NCBI GenBank assembly: GCA_033182465.1
Contig: CP137323.1
Span: forward strand, 1,178,001 to 1,242,000
Length of the DNA: 64,000 nucleotides
Reading direction: 5' to 3'
Source: Sanghuangporus weigelae
Taxonomy: Eukaryota; Basidiomycota; Agaricomycetes; Hymenochaetales; Hymenochaetaceae
Below, piece after piece: positions 28,784 through 39,655 of the stretch. Every line of letters begins with the position of its first letter. The stretch's first letter is position 1. Position numbers and translations under genes: made by a program. The notes beneath the pieces are model-generated. The model did no database searches. It worked only from the letters and a program-made list of their open reading frames with translations, and had not been told where the DNA came from.

Positions 28784-31700
28784 ATGTACAATAAGCGATT
28801 GCCAATACAAGCATTGCATCCCCGATTACCTATTCGAGTGAAGGTTGGAACAAAGACCCTAGCAGTCAAAGCGTTAATCGATTCCGGAGCTACATGCAGC
28901 ACGATACACCCCAACCTGGTACGACACTACAGCCTATTCAAAAAGAGGCTTGATCACCCTCGACCTTTGAATAATGCGGATGGAAGTCCCAACCAAGGAG
29001 GAGCAATCACGCACGAGGTCTACACATTAATTTTTGATGGACCTAAACCGCAGCCACAAACGTTGGCAGTAGCAACCACAGGACAGGATCAAGTGATCCT
29101 AGGAATTGACTATTTGGCCAAAGTCAATCCCGAAATTGATTGGAAGAATCAAGTATGGAATCGGAATGGTAATTCGATACCATTCGAGCTCAACGTCATA
29201 CGAGCTACCAAGAAGCGAAGGCACAGGAAGCGCAAACGGAAACGGCAAACGAAAGGCAAACCTGACAAGACAAGACCTAGGCATAACACGAAGCAACAGG
29301 CTCAGGACAGAGACAACTATCGACACTCTGGAGCACCAGGAATAATATTTGCGCCAAGGAGAGACAACAACGGACACTCTCACGAAACGAAGCCACAAGC
29401 GAAGCCGGAAACCAGACCAGCAACACCAAGACTGGAACAGGCAAAACAGACGCCAGAAGTGAAGAGTCCGAGCACGGAAAATATACCAGACTCTGCAACG
29501 AAACAGCCACAACAGGAAACGGCAAACAAGCATCATCGAGATGAGGAGGAAATAAACTACACTCCCAAGCGATGGAAGAAACAGGCACCACAAGGAACGA
29601 GTATAGTGCAACGACGACCAAGGCACATACCGAGACGGATGATCCCAGCATGGCAATTGTACCAGACATCCGAAGGCGAAACAGAAGAGATAACAGGCAA
29701 GCATAGCCTAGACGAACAGGAGGAAATAAACGACTCTCCGAAACGTTGGAAGAAACAACCACCACAGAAGATACATCCACTGAGGCAAAACATGCCGGAA
29801 GATGAAGAACTCTGGCCATCACCAGAAGAAAACCCGGGCATGAAGTATAGGATACGACCACGAAAGACACGGTATCCAGAGAAGCCAGTGGCAGGCATTA
29901 TACGACCGAGAACGGCATCGTTAATGCGAGGAGCGAGTCCCACACCGAAGCGTACAAGATGGGCAGACAACGAAAGCGATATCGAGATGCAAGACGAGCA
30001 GGAGACAACAGAAGACACTCCTATGCACGATATAGAGCCAGAAGACATTGAAAGTCTTAGGACGACCAACCAACCAGCTACCCTTACCAGAAAGGAAGAG
30101 CTTGCTGCAAAGCTAGAGCTAGACATCAATCGAAATTGGTCACCAAGGCAGCAGAACCAAGTCTCACAGCCTCTGAACAAAGCGAGTTCAGTATCCCAGC
30201 AGTATTCTCAACAAAAGGCAGCCGCAGAAGGACTACTAGGAACACAGAAACGAGATTGGCGAAAACTCCTACCAAAGGAAATAGAAGACTACGCAGATGT
30301 CTTTGATCCTGACAAGTCAAGAAGGTTACCCAAGCATACGAAATGGGATATGGCGATTAACCTCAAAGAAGGAGTACCATTACCGAAACCAAGGCCTATT
30401 ATCAAGCTCACACGAGAAGAGCAGGCAGCACTCGATGCTTATGTCAAAGAGTTACTTGACAAAGGATGGATTGAAAAGGTTCAACCACATGAACCATGTC
30501 CGGTAGCAGCACCAGTCTTCTTTGTAGGAAAGAAAGACGGAGGAGCACGAGCAGTAACCGATTACCGAGACATCAACGACACGACAGTATCAGATCCATA
30601 CCCGATACCGATCATGAGTGTTCTCCCAGAGAAACTGGAGAAAGGAAAATTCTTCTTTACACTCGACATGCGATCAGGTTACAACAACCTGCGAATCCAA
30701 GAAGGAGACGAGTGGAAGGCAGCATTCCGAGTTGGCAATGCAGTCTACAAGCCAAAGGTCATGATGTTTGGAATGAAGAACTCACCTGCAGTATTCCAAC
30801 GATTCATGAATGACAACTTCGAATATTGGCTCAGGACAGAAGAAGCACTCAACTATTTGGACGACCTTATTGGTCAAGCACAAACTGAAGAGGAACATTG
30901 GAAACTCCTCAGGGCAATTCTACAGAAATGCCGAGAGCTCGACATTTACCTCAAAATCGAGAAATGTCACTTCCTCCAAACCCAGCTCGACTACTTGGGA
31001 TTTGTAGTAGGAACGAAAGGCATCCAGATGGATCCTTATAAGCTCAAAGCTATTCACGAATGGCCAGTGCCAAAGACGAAACGACAAGTTCGAAAGTTCC
31101 AAGGATTTTGTAACTTCTACCGAAGATTCATCAGGAACTATGCCGATACATTCGCACCTATTGGCGACCTTATCAAAAAGGATCGCAAGTTCATATGGGC
31201 AGAGGCACAAGATAAGGCATTCGAAAGTATCAAGAAGGCATTCGAAACGGAAGTCGCATTGGCAATGCCAAAGCCAGACAAACCATATACATTGGAAACC
31301 GATGCATCCGATGTAGCGATTGGTGCAGTCTTACAACAAGAAGACAACCAAGGAGAACTGAGACCTTTAGGTTTCATGTCGAAAACTCTAACGAACACCC
31401 AACGAAACTATCCGACGCATGACAAAGAGATGCTAGCAATCATGGAAGCACTCAAGCATTGGAGACACCTATTGGAGGGAACCAAAGAACCAGTAACAAT
31501 CCGAAGCGATCATGCAAATCTCCGATACTTCATGACAGCTCAGAATCTATCGAGACGTCAAGCGAGATGGGCATTAGAGTTATCACGATATAACTTCAAG
31601 ATTCTCCATTGGCCAGGCAAGAAGAACCAAGCTGACGAGCTATCACGACGATCCGACTATATGCCAGAGGACAAGGACAACTTAGGAGTTACCTTATTAC

Positions 31701-33262
31701 CTCCTGATACGATCAAGCAACAAACATTGCGACGCACAGAGATCAACGGTCTATACAAGCTAGAAACTGAAATGGTCACTATCTCTGATCCTATTATCCG
31801 AACGATCAAGAGGAACTACAATACCGAGGAGGCTAAGAAGGAAATTCAGGCGATCAAGCAGAGCAACGGCTACAGTTACAGGAACGGCTTGCACTACGTA
31901 ACCAATGCATTATATATCCCGCCGTCCGCCAACCTACGAGCGTTGCTAATCCGAAGGCGCCATGATCACAAACTTGCAGGCCACCCAGGAGCAGAAAAGA
32001 CCATAGAGCTTGTAAAGCGATCATACTATTGGCCGAAGATGGAAGAAATGATCCGAGCATATACCGCAACCTGCGACATATGTCAGCGTGCAAAACCGAT
32101 TCGACAGTTTCGAAATCCGCCGCTCCAACCGTTGGAGGCACCACATCAACCATGGGAAACCATAACCTGTGACCTGATTACCGACTTACCAGTTAGCAAT
32201 GAAGGCTACAGTGCGATACTCGTTATAGTGGACAAACTCACTAAAATGGGGAAGTTCATTCCTTGCCAAGGAATACCCAATGCTAAGCAGTTGGCACGTT
32301 TGTTCCGCCAACATGTCTTCAAATACTACGGGGCCCCTAAACGAGTAATCTCCGACCGAGGTAGCAACTTCACCGCGCAATTCCTCAAGGAGTTCTGCAG
32401 ACTCATCGATGTCGATTGGAAAACTAGTACAGCGTATCATCCACAAACCGATGGTCAAACCGAGCGACTAAATCAAGAGCTTGAACAGTACTTACGCTGC
32501 TATGTGTCCTACCGACAAACAGATTGGGCAGAGTACATCGATATAGCAGAATTCGCCTACAACAACAGGAAGCACAGTACTACACATCAGTCACCATTCT
32601 ATACACTGTATGGATGGCATCCTCACCTGGACGTTGCGGAGACCGGTGATTCAAACGTCCCAGAAGCAATAAATCACCTAGAGGAGCTTCGACAAGTACA
32701 GCAAGAAGCCTATAATTCGATTAGGCAAGCGAATGAGGCAATGAAGCTTTATGCAGACCTGCATCGAGGCAAACTGCCAGAGTACAAGCCGGGAGACGAA
32801 GTGTTACTAGACATGAGGAATCTCAGTCGATTGGAACCAACGAAGAAACTTGCAATGAAATGGGCAGGGCCTTATAAAGTCGAGAAGGCAGTCGGACAAG
32901 TGTCATTCAGATTACGCTTACCCGAAACCCTTCCGATCCACCCAGTGTTTCATGCGAGTCTTCTCAGGCCTTACAAACGAAAGGAATACCCTGGAAGACC
33001 CACTTTGGATGAACCACCACCTATTGAAGTGGAGGGAGAAGCAGAGTACGAAGTGGAGACGATTCATAATACAAGACGTCATCGGAGCAAGGTCCAATAC
33101 CTTATCCAATGGAAAGGATACCAGGAGCGAACATGGGAGCCACTTGACAACCTCAAGAACTCCTATCAAATGATCGAAGCATTCCATAAAAAGTATCCTC
33201 AGGCAATCCAGCCATCGAACCTTAACCAATGGATCGCCGCACGAAAACGAATGAGGCAATAG
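28784..33262 (+). CDS. pol: pol, unit 3
   Basis: 1,492 codons with the same domain order as unit 1. Confidence 0.96.
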   Translation: MYNKRLPIQALHPRLPIRVKVGTKTLAVKALIDSGATCSTIHPNLVRHYSLFKKRLDHPRPLNNADGSPNQGGAITHEVYTLIFDGPKPQPQTLAVATTGQDQVILGIDYLAKVNPEIDWKNQVWNRNGNSIPFELNVIRATKKRRHRKRKRKRQTKGKPDKTRPRHNTKQQAQDRDNYRHSGAPGIIFAPRRDNNGHSHETKPQAKPETRPATPRLEQAKQTPEVKSPSTENIPDSATKQPQQETANKHHRDEEEINYTPKRWKKQAPQGTSIVQRRPRHIPRRMIPAWQLYQTSEGETEEITGKHSLDEQEEINDSPKRWKKQPPQKIHPLRQNMPEDEELWPSPEENPGMKYRIRPRKTRYPEKPVAGIIRPRTASLMRGASPTPKRTRWADNESDIEMQDEQETTEDTPMHDIEPEDIESLRTTNQPATLTRKEELAAKLELDINRNWSPRQQNQVSQPLNKASSVSQQYSQQKAAAEGLLGTQKRDWRKLLPKEIEDYADVFDPDKSRRLPKHTKWDMAINLKEGVPLPKPRPIIKLTREEQAALDAYVKELLDKGWIEKVQPHEPCPVAAPVFFVGKKDGGARAVTDYRDINDTTVSDPYPIPIMSVLPEKLEKGKFFFTLDMRSGYNNLRIQEGDEWKAAFRVGNAVYKPKVMMFGMKNSPAVFQRFMNDNFEYWLRTEEALNYLDDLIGQAQTEEEHWKLLRAILQKCRELDIYLKIEKCHFLQTQLDYLGFVVGTKGIQMDPYKLKAIHEWPVPKTKRQVRKFQGFCNFYRRFIRNYADTFAPIGDLIKKDRKFIWAEAQDKAFESIKKAFETEVALAMPKPDKPYTLETDASDVAIGAVLQQEDNQGELRPLGFMSKTLTNTQRNYPTHDKEMLAIMEALKHWRHLLEGTKEPVTIRSDHANLRYFMTAQNLSRRQARWALELSRYNFKILHWPGKKNQADELSRRSDYMPEDKDNLGVTLLPPDTIKQQTLRRTEINGLYKLETEMVTISDPIIRTIKRNYNTEEAKKEIQAIKQSNGYSYRNGLHYVTNALYIPPSANLRALLIRRRHDHKLAGHPGAEKTIELVKRSYYWPKMEEMIRAYTATCDICQRAKPIRQFRNPPLQPLEAPHQPWETITCDLITDLPVSNEGYSAILVIVDKLTKMGKFIPCQGIPNAKQLARLFRQHVFKYYGAPKRVISDRGSNFTAQFLKEFCRLIDVDWKTSTAYHPQTDGQTERLNQELEQYLRCYVSYRQTDWAEYIDIAEFAYNNRKHSTTHQSPFYTLYGWHPHLDVAETGDSNVPEAINHLEELRQVQQEAYNSIRQANEAMKLYADLHRGKLPEYKPGDEVLLDMRNLSRLEPTKKLAMKWAGPYKVEKAVGQVSFRLRLPETLPIHPVFHASLLRPYKRKEYPGRPTLDEPPPIEVEGEAEYEVETIHNTRRHRSKVQYLIQWKGYQERTWEPLDNLKNSYQMIEAFHKKYPQAIQPSNLNQWIAARKRMRQ

Positions 33263-33437
33263 TTGCACCACATGCACTCCACCCGATGGAGCCGCTTATG
33301 GATCCACAATAGAGACGATGAGTAAGGTCCCCAATGACCTTACCAAGCGATGACATCAATGTGGCACACCAAAGCGAGAGCAGAGATAGAAGAATTAGGC
33401 AAGACATCGCCGACATACCAACAAGATGGTATAAAAC

Positions 33438-34514
33438 ATGGAGAACTTCGAGCTAAGGAACAACAACTCGAATCTCAACAGCTCTACTTCACTGCAGACG
33501 AACCACTACTCAGCTATGCCTATTTTCGACGAGCTACATGCATTCTGTCAACCAGAAGATGCACCAGAATGGACATTTACACTCAGGCCACCGACCGAAC
33601 GTTATCAATGGCCACAGCTGTGCAACCGATTCAACGAAGAGAACTACGAAGACGAAATCGTACCCCTATGCCCAGGAAAGTACTTCGACGATCTATTTGA
33701 CAAGTGGAACGCAGTCCACCACAACCGAGACGAAATACCCCATCTTATGATGGCGAATCACTCAGACGAGTGGTTATTCAAACTCAGTAACCCTCGAGAC
33801 GCAGCATTACGCCGACTCAATGATGATGCATTTCTAACCTACGCGATCGAACTCGAAACACAAGCATTACATCGAGGCAAGATCGACTTTAGGCACGAAA
33901 CGACATACAAGAACATCATGGGCATCTATCATTCGGCAATTCAAATTTGCGCCTACCGACGAGACATGACTACCGCAATTCTTAACCGAATGATGCGATG
34001 GAGTCACTATCATCCGATGAGCATCGATGCGATGAAGTACATTATATACATAGCCGACCAGACGGGCTTCTATGCATCCCACACCATGCAGTTCATGACG
34101 GTACTCAACATGACGAAGTATTACGAAGGAACGAGATACCGAACGGTTATTGAAGCAAGGAACTCTACTACGGACGAGGTACCACTCGACAACATCGAGC
34201 ACCACGTAGTCGAAGGCAAAGAGGTTAACTACGACCCTCATTACCTTATGGAACTCAACAACCGAGAGGAAGAAGCCAGAGAAAAACTACAGGCTACACG
34301 ACACCCCTTGCTGGAAGATCTGATGATCTCAGTCTACCAGTACCCGAACGAACTCTACCAGCCGGACGAGATGCTTACTATGTCGGAACAGGAGGACATG
34401 TACATACACTCCGACGATACAGAGTCAAGTGAAGAAGGTGAAAGCAGGGAACTATATACCCCAGCGAACTCGGCCCAGACTACACCTGAGGCTGAAGAAT
34501 CCGAAGATTTGTAA
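33438..34514 (+). CDS. unknown 358-codon gene, unit 3
   Basis: Same frame as 11880-12956. Confidence 0.5.
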   Translation: MENFELRNNNSNLNSSTSLQTNHYSAMPIFDELHAFCQPEDAPEWTFTLRPPTERYQWPQLCNRFNEENYEDEIVPLCPGKYFDDLFDKWNAVHHNRDEIPHLMMANHSDEWLFKLSNPRDAALRRLNDDAFLTYAIELETQALHRGKIDFRHETTYKNIMGIYHSAIQICAYRRDMTTAILNRMMRWSHYHPMSIDAMKYIIYIADQTGFYASHTMQFMTVLNMTKYYEGTRYRTVIEARNSTTDEVPLDNIEHHVVEGKEVNYDPHYLMELNNREEEAREKLQATRHPLLEDLMISVYQYPNELYQPDEMLTMSEQEDMYIHSDDTESSEEGESRELYTPANSAQTTPEAEESEDL

Positions 34515-35054
34515 ACAACTCTTCTTTTATGCAACCCCTTTCCCATATCGTGACCCGACATGGTCAATTATGCATTTCATTCTTACCTTATGATATTTAT
34601 GGTCACATCCGACCAAATTATGCTTTATGCACCTCTTTATTTCACGCTTATTCGGCCAACCAGCACAAATGAAGCACTATGCAGAAGTGTCAAAGAACCT
34701 ACAAGGGCCTAGACATTTTGTATATTGTTTTATTGTGCCGGCTCCGAATTAGCAGATTATGCCTACCTTTTATTATCCTCTATGCAACGGAGAAGCCAAA
34801 AGTTTACGTGAAGTCACTCCCTTGCATCATGCTAGGATGTGCCTTCACGCTGAAAGGCACTCCAATTACACTCTTTCTTCGAAAAAACTCCATTTGGGGG
34901 TTGAAGAGCCGTAGGTAAACACCTGGAACTTCACTCCCAAATTGGTATAAAACTTATTCATTAACGACTTTATGATTTCTTTCTTATCACTTTCAATTGC
35001 GTCATATTCTTTACATGATGCACATTTCATATTCATATCCCTTCCCACCACCCT

Positions 35055-35370
35055 TTACAAGTCAATGTCTTCCCAGACACCCTTTTCACGACGTTCCTGC
35101 GAAGCAATACCTGCATTTTCGACGACCGGATCGATAACCTCAACGTCATAACCGAGCGCGAGGTGAACTCGAAGCGCGACAGTAGTAACATCGCGCTGGA
35201 ACGATTGCATTTCGAAGTCAGCCTCCTAGAGGATGATTAACAACTCGAAACGGCACAGAGCATGCATCACTTACCTGAGCACGCCTCTTACGCTCCAAAA
35301 TCCAATGATTTATGCCGAAAATCGCGACAATAACGACAAAAACAGTAACAGCAGCGGCGACTTTCGACAT
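35055..35370 (-). CDS. predicted antisense membrane-protein gene, unit 3
   Basis: Exons 35370-35275 and 35225-35055, same splice sites as in the other copies. Confidence 0.5.
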
Positions 35371-35494
35371 TTTGGAGCAGAGATGATGATGGTTTGATAG
35401 CAAAAATCAACCATCACTAGGCGACCCTTTATCCGAGCTTTCTCACGGATTAGGATGAACATTTCTCCGAAAGTTCATCTTAGGGGGGGTGTAG

Positions 35495-37006
35495 TGAAAG
35501 GATCCGCTCAAAAACTCGCATCAGGATCGACACGATCAACAGATCTACACGATCAGCTTTCCAAACGCGACCGGTAACCAAGCCAGCTATCAAAGGCCCA
35601 AGCAATCGAGCGGCCTAGGCAACAGTAACCCGTTACCACCCGAGCGCTAGAAGCACCGAAGCGGATACGTAATCCCGCTAACAGCTAACACCGCCGACCG
35701 CCTATTACCGCGGACTACCACTCTAACGCCGCCGACCAAGCAACCAGAGCGACCTCGATCAAAAGAAGCGATCAAACTTCTTAGAAGTCCAGAAGCACAA
35801 CTACTAAAGCCTAAACGCTAAAAGGCTAAAGGCTAATAAGGTTTATGGAGACCTCACTGGCATTTCAGCACTGTCAAGTCTGTGCACGAGTTTACATGGT
35901 CCTTTATGAAGTATACTACTTAGTATGCACGGCAACAGTTGGTACGCGTGACTGTCACATCGAAACCGAGCGACACCTTCAAGATACAATGCATTCCAAT
36001 CCACCAAACCCAGTGGTACCCAAGAAACGAGAGGAACTCACGATCACAACTCGAACCCCTCGAACTGCGAACCCGATAACTTGGAGAATGATTGGATGGT
36101 ATAGACCGGAGTTGCACACACCATGTCCAGCATCTACGATACAGGCAAACCTTTATTTACCAAGAGATGCGAACCTGGAGACCAAGCAATTACAACTCCT
36201 TATACAACGAAGGATATGGCGCTACATTCGAGATATACGATACGAAGGCAAAGCATGGCTAGTCACCAGAACCCAGCAGAACCCACCAGCAGAGCTTATG
36301 CAGTTCATGATATGCCTTGGACCATACTCTACACCGACCCGACACCTTAACACTGACGTGCGAGTTATGCTTACCCTCGCTGGACCTCGAGATGAATTCC
36401 GAAGAATCACATACCGAGCAGCCTACATCGCTCCAAGAGCAAAGATGCCACTCAATGACGGCAATGACATCGTTATGGAGTACTGACAGTGGAGCATTCC
36501 ATATCGGAGCACCACCTCTATTGTCTCAGTCAGCAACTCCAAAGAATTCTGTCATAGTGGAGACGACCTTACAAAGATTGGAGCAAAGTGGAGCGAAGCG
36601 CAGCAGGATGACAAAGGAACAGATGTAATGGTGGAGGAAAGTGGAGTAAAGTGGAGACAGGATGAGTAAGAAATAGGACGGAAAATGGAATATCTGGGAG
36701 CATAAATAGTTGTAGGATTAGGCCCTCATTTCCCCATCTTTCGATCCTCTTAACACACTGGTGTAAAGCTTGCCCTACAGCGAGCTATTACTGTGTGCTT
36801 TGTACTATCACGCCTCTTGGAAATCCCAATCTGCTTTACTATTACCTCGTATCTGAAAGCATCCATAACTCGGACCGTGACTAGGAAGGCTAGTAAGGGA
36901 CCGCGTGGTACAGCCAGACGTGGGTAGATAAGATCACCTCTGCACAACACACCGCTGCTTAGGCAAAAGGATCAAACCGGTGTAACCCCGGGCCTACTCC
37001 CTAACA
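35495..37006 (+). repeat. LTR 4 of the array (last full LTR)
   Basis: 1,512 bp, complete from TGAAAGG to CTAACA. It is not followed by host DNA but by a second copy of its own last 803 bp. Confidence 0.95.
35845..36486 (+). CDS. U3 open frame, LTR 4 copy
   Basis: 213 codons, same translation as the other LTR copies. The partial LTR to the right repeats only its last part. Confidence 0.4.
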   Translation: METSLAFQHCQVCARVYMVLYEVYYLVCTATVGTRDCHIETERHLQDTMHSNPPNPVVPKKREELTITTRTPRTANPITWRMIGWYRPELHTPCPASTIQANLYLPRDANLETKQLQLLIQRRIWRYIRDIRYEGKAWLVTRTQQNPPAELMQFMICLGPYSTPTRHLNTDVRVMLTLAGPRDEFRRITYRAAYIAPRAKMPLNDGNDIVMEY

Positions 37007-37809
37007 ACAACGAAGGATATGGCGCTACATTCGAGATATACGATACGAAGGCAAAGCATGGCTAGTCACCAGAACCCAGCAGAACCCACCAGCAGAGCTT
37101 ATGCAGTTCATGATATGCCTTGGACCATACTCTACACCGACCCGACACCTTAACACTGACGTGCGAGTTATGCTTACCCTCGCTGGACCTCGAGATGAAT
37201 TCCGAAGAATCACATACCGAGCAGCCTACATCGCTCCAAGAGCAAAGATGCCACTCAATGACGGCAATGACATCGTTATGGAGTACTGACAGTGGAGCAT
37301 TCCATATCGGAGCACCACCTCTATTGTCTCAGTCAGCAACTCCAAAGAATTCTGTCATAGTGGAGACGACCTTACAAAGATTGGAGCAAAGTGGAGCGAA
37401 GCGCAGCAGGATGACAAAGGAACAGATGTAATGGTGGAGGAAAGTGGAGTAAAGTGGAGACAGGATGAGTAAGAAATAGGACGGAAAATGGAATATCTGG
37501 GAGCATAAATAGTTGTAGGATTAGGCCCTCATTTCCCCATCTTTCGATCCTCTTAACACACTGGTGTAAAGCTTGCCCTACAGCGAGCTATTACTGTGTG
37601 CTTTGTACTATCACGCCTCTTGGAAATCCCAATCTGCTTTACTATTACCTCGTATCTGAAAGCATCCATAACTCGGACCGTGACTAGGAAGGCTAGTAAG
37701 GGACCGCGTGGTACAGCCAGACGTGGGTAGATAAGATCACCTCTGCACAACACACCGCTGCTTAGGCAAAAGGATCAAACCGGTGTAACCCCGGGCCTAC
37801 TCCCTAACA
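37007..37809 (+). repeat. tandem duplication of the last 803 bp of the LTR
   Basis: Repeats 36204-37006 and starts directly after the CA end of the full LTR. It carries the end of the U3 frame, all six GTGGAG motifs, the TATA-like box and the R-U5 part, so the terminal LTR has two promoters in series. Its own CA end abuts the right target duplication, so it forms the true right end of the insertion. No microhomology is evident at the junction. Confidence 0.92.
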
Positions 37810-37814
37810 CGGAC
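37810..37814. repeat. right target-site duplication of the array (CGGAC)
   Basis: Matches 3153-3157 exactly and marks the return to host DNA. Confidence 0.9.
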
Positions 37815-38117
37815 CTTTGTCCTAACAATAACGACAATGGCAACAGAACTCTAATGTGACCTTTCTTTGCGGTTCTGGACAATAGGTTTCCAGAGAGCTC
37901 TGCCTCAAGAAATATTTACACTTGTTTATTCCTGCATTGGCTTGATATATGGTAATCTCGGGTTTGTCTAGACACGGTAAAATTCGCCATTCTAATTCTG
38001 TGCCAGATAATTCTAGTTTCACGTCTGCGACAGAATGACATAAAATACACATCCACCTATTTTCAGCACAAGTATTTCAGAAATTATTATATTCTTTCTG
38101 GTGATGCCCTCCAACAC
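37815..38117. other. host DNA that lay upstream of the SET gene before the insertion
   Basis: Without the array this stretch would join the DNA at 3157, placing it about 160-460 bp upstream of the SET gene ATG. It probably held that gene's promoter. A minus-strand open frame at 37822-38052 is short and not convincing. Confidence 0.5.
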
Positions 38118-38119
38118 TA

Positions 38120-38751
38120 AGGTAGGGAAAGTATAAACTCGACCAACTGTGACGCGACGTGCCTTACCCCTTTTGGTCATCCACCCTCCCACAACATCTC
38201 AACGGAAATATACACAACTCAACACCTCAAATGAAAATTCTCACTTCGTACATTTGTAGGGGGGCATACCTACATTTTGTTGGTTTTATTTCCTAAAAAT
38301 ATGGTTATTTGAGCTTCTTATTTAGGAAAGAATCCTGGCTTTATAAATTCACTCAGAATGTCTTTTCCGCACGTTTTGCACAACTTGAAAATTTATGACT
38401 TACATTTTTGCTGCTTACATATGCAAAATTATTATGTAAAATTAACATTTGTCATACATTTGTCATGTATTTGTCATGTATTTGTCATACCCAAATCGAG
38501 TAGTTTGACTTGAAAGTCCAGCAAAGCATAGAGAAGTCTCCCAGAGGCTTCAAACCAGCTCTAGGAAGCTAATTTACATTTGTAGAGCTTAAAATATGTG
38601 AGTTTCAAGGGAAATAAAACAAAAGTCCTGGGTTGGGTCAACCAGACTTCAGATTTTTGCCGCAGGGTCCTTCCAAATCGGGTTAAATCAGGGTTCATCA
38701 GGGTCATCAGTCACATGTGACAGGTTGGTCGAGTTTATACTTTCCCTACCT
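38120..38751. mobile_element. MITE with TA target duplication (TIR AGGTAGGGAAAG...)
   Basis: A 632-bp element with inverted ends of about 28 bp: 38120-38147 is the reverse complement of 38724-38751 and begins AGGTAGGGAAAGTATAAACT. TA dinucleotides at 38118-38119 and 38752-38753 fit a Tc1/mariner-type TA target duplication. There is no coding capacity. AT-rich interior. Confidence 0.8.
38447..38490. repeat. short tandem repeat, four 11-bp units
   Basis: Four consecutive units of ATTTGTCAT plus AC or GT, inside the MITE. No function is suggested by the sequence. Confidence 0.8.
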
Positions 38752-38759
38752 TACCTTTA

Positions 38760-39519
38760 CTGCCTTTTTCATATGTATTGTCACTCGCGACTTCTGTGAT
38801 TTTTGTCACACTGAACACCTCAAAATATAAAAATCACCATATCTCACTCAATTCTTGACCGTTTTGCATAATCTAAGTTGCTAAACTCATAGTTTTAAAA
38901 TATGTTTCAAAATCTAATAAGGATGAAGAGAAATGAGCAAAGAATGAGTGAGATATGTTGTAAAAGGTCGATTTTAGACACATCTTTCATGTGCAGTTTT
39001 TCCTGCTCTCATCCCTGCTTCTACAGTCCTATAAGCAAGTCCAAAATGATATGATTATTTTATTTTAAGTTTACAGGCTGACTTTGAGCTCTATTCTGTG
39101 TTGTATCTGCTGGTTTGATGCATGTCTGGGCTGAGCTCAAATCTACCTTTTCTCAAGGACCCCCAGACCTCAAAATAAATTTATTCTTAGGAAATCTGAT
39201 GTCTGCAAATTCATATTATACCAATAGCATCACTTTGGTGCAGTCTAGGTTGTTGTAGCACCCAGTCTGAGGGTAGGAAAAACTGCATATGAAGGAAGTG
39301 TCTAAAATTGACCTTTTACAACATATCTCACTCATTCTTTGCTCATTTCTCTTCATCCTTGTTAGGGTTTGAAACATATTTTAAAACTATGTATTTAGAA
39401 ACTTATATCATGCAGAACGGTCAAGAATTGAGTGAGATATGGTGATTTTTATATTTTGAGGTGTTCTGTGTGACAAAGATCACAGAAGTCGCGAGTGACA
39501 ATACATATGAAAAAGGCAG
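38760..39519. mobile_element. MITE with long inverted arms (TIR CTGCCTTTTTCATATG)
   Basis: A 760-bp element. Its ends are CTGCCTTTTTCATATG and the exact complement, and diverged inverted similarity extends some 240 bp inward from each end. TA at 38758-38759 and 39520-39521 gives a TA target duplication. It starts 8 bp after the previous MITE ends, the two TA sites being separated by CCTT. Its interior resembles the palindromic element at 40365-41448 (shared ATATCTCAC and ATCTAAGTTGCTAAA motifs), so the two are older and younger relatives. Confidence 0.75.
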
Positions 39520-39655
39520 TAAAACGATGGTCTGCGTATGTTTCGTGGTGGCCTAACTGAAGATGTATCAAAGTTGGCCTAGGAGGCACTTACATATATG
39601 ATGCAACAAGATCAATGTGACAGTTGGAACAAGACGTGTTGAAACCTCCCAGTAC

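Larger units (their letters stand above)
26228..35494 (+). mobile_element. chromovirus unit 3, internal region
   Basis: 9,267 bp, same layout as unit 1. The predicted gag differs from the other two units at one residue; no other protein difference was seen. Looks whole. Priming site at 26230-26241. Confidence 0.95.
3158..37809 (+). mobile_element. tandem array of a Ty3/Gypsy chromovirus (3 internal regions, 4 LTRs plus a partial LTR)
   Basis: Head-to-tail order is LTR 3158-4669, internal 4670-13936, LTR 13937-15448, internal 15449-24715, LTR 24716-26227, internal 26228-35494, LTR 35495-37006, then an 803-bp partial LTR 37007-37809. The unit period is 10,779 bp. Neighbouring units share one LTR, and the only target duplication (CGGAC) is at the outer ends. 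Family: Metaviridae-type (Ty3/Gypsy) with integrase chromodomain, probably the Tf1/sushi branch because of its self-priming signature. The units look whole, with gag and pol frames uninterrupted in all three. They are nearly identical; the translations show one amino-acid difference, in gag of the third unit. This suggests a very young array, or amplification by recombination. A single unit with both LTRs would be about 12.3 kb. Confidence 0.95.
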
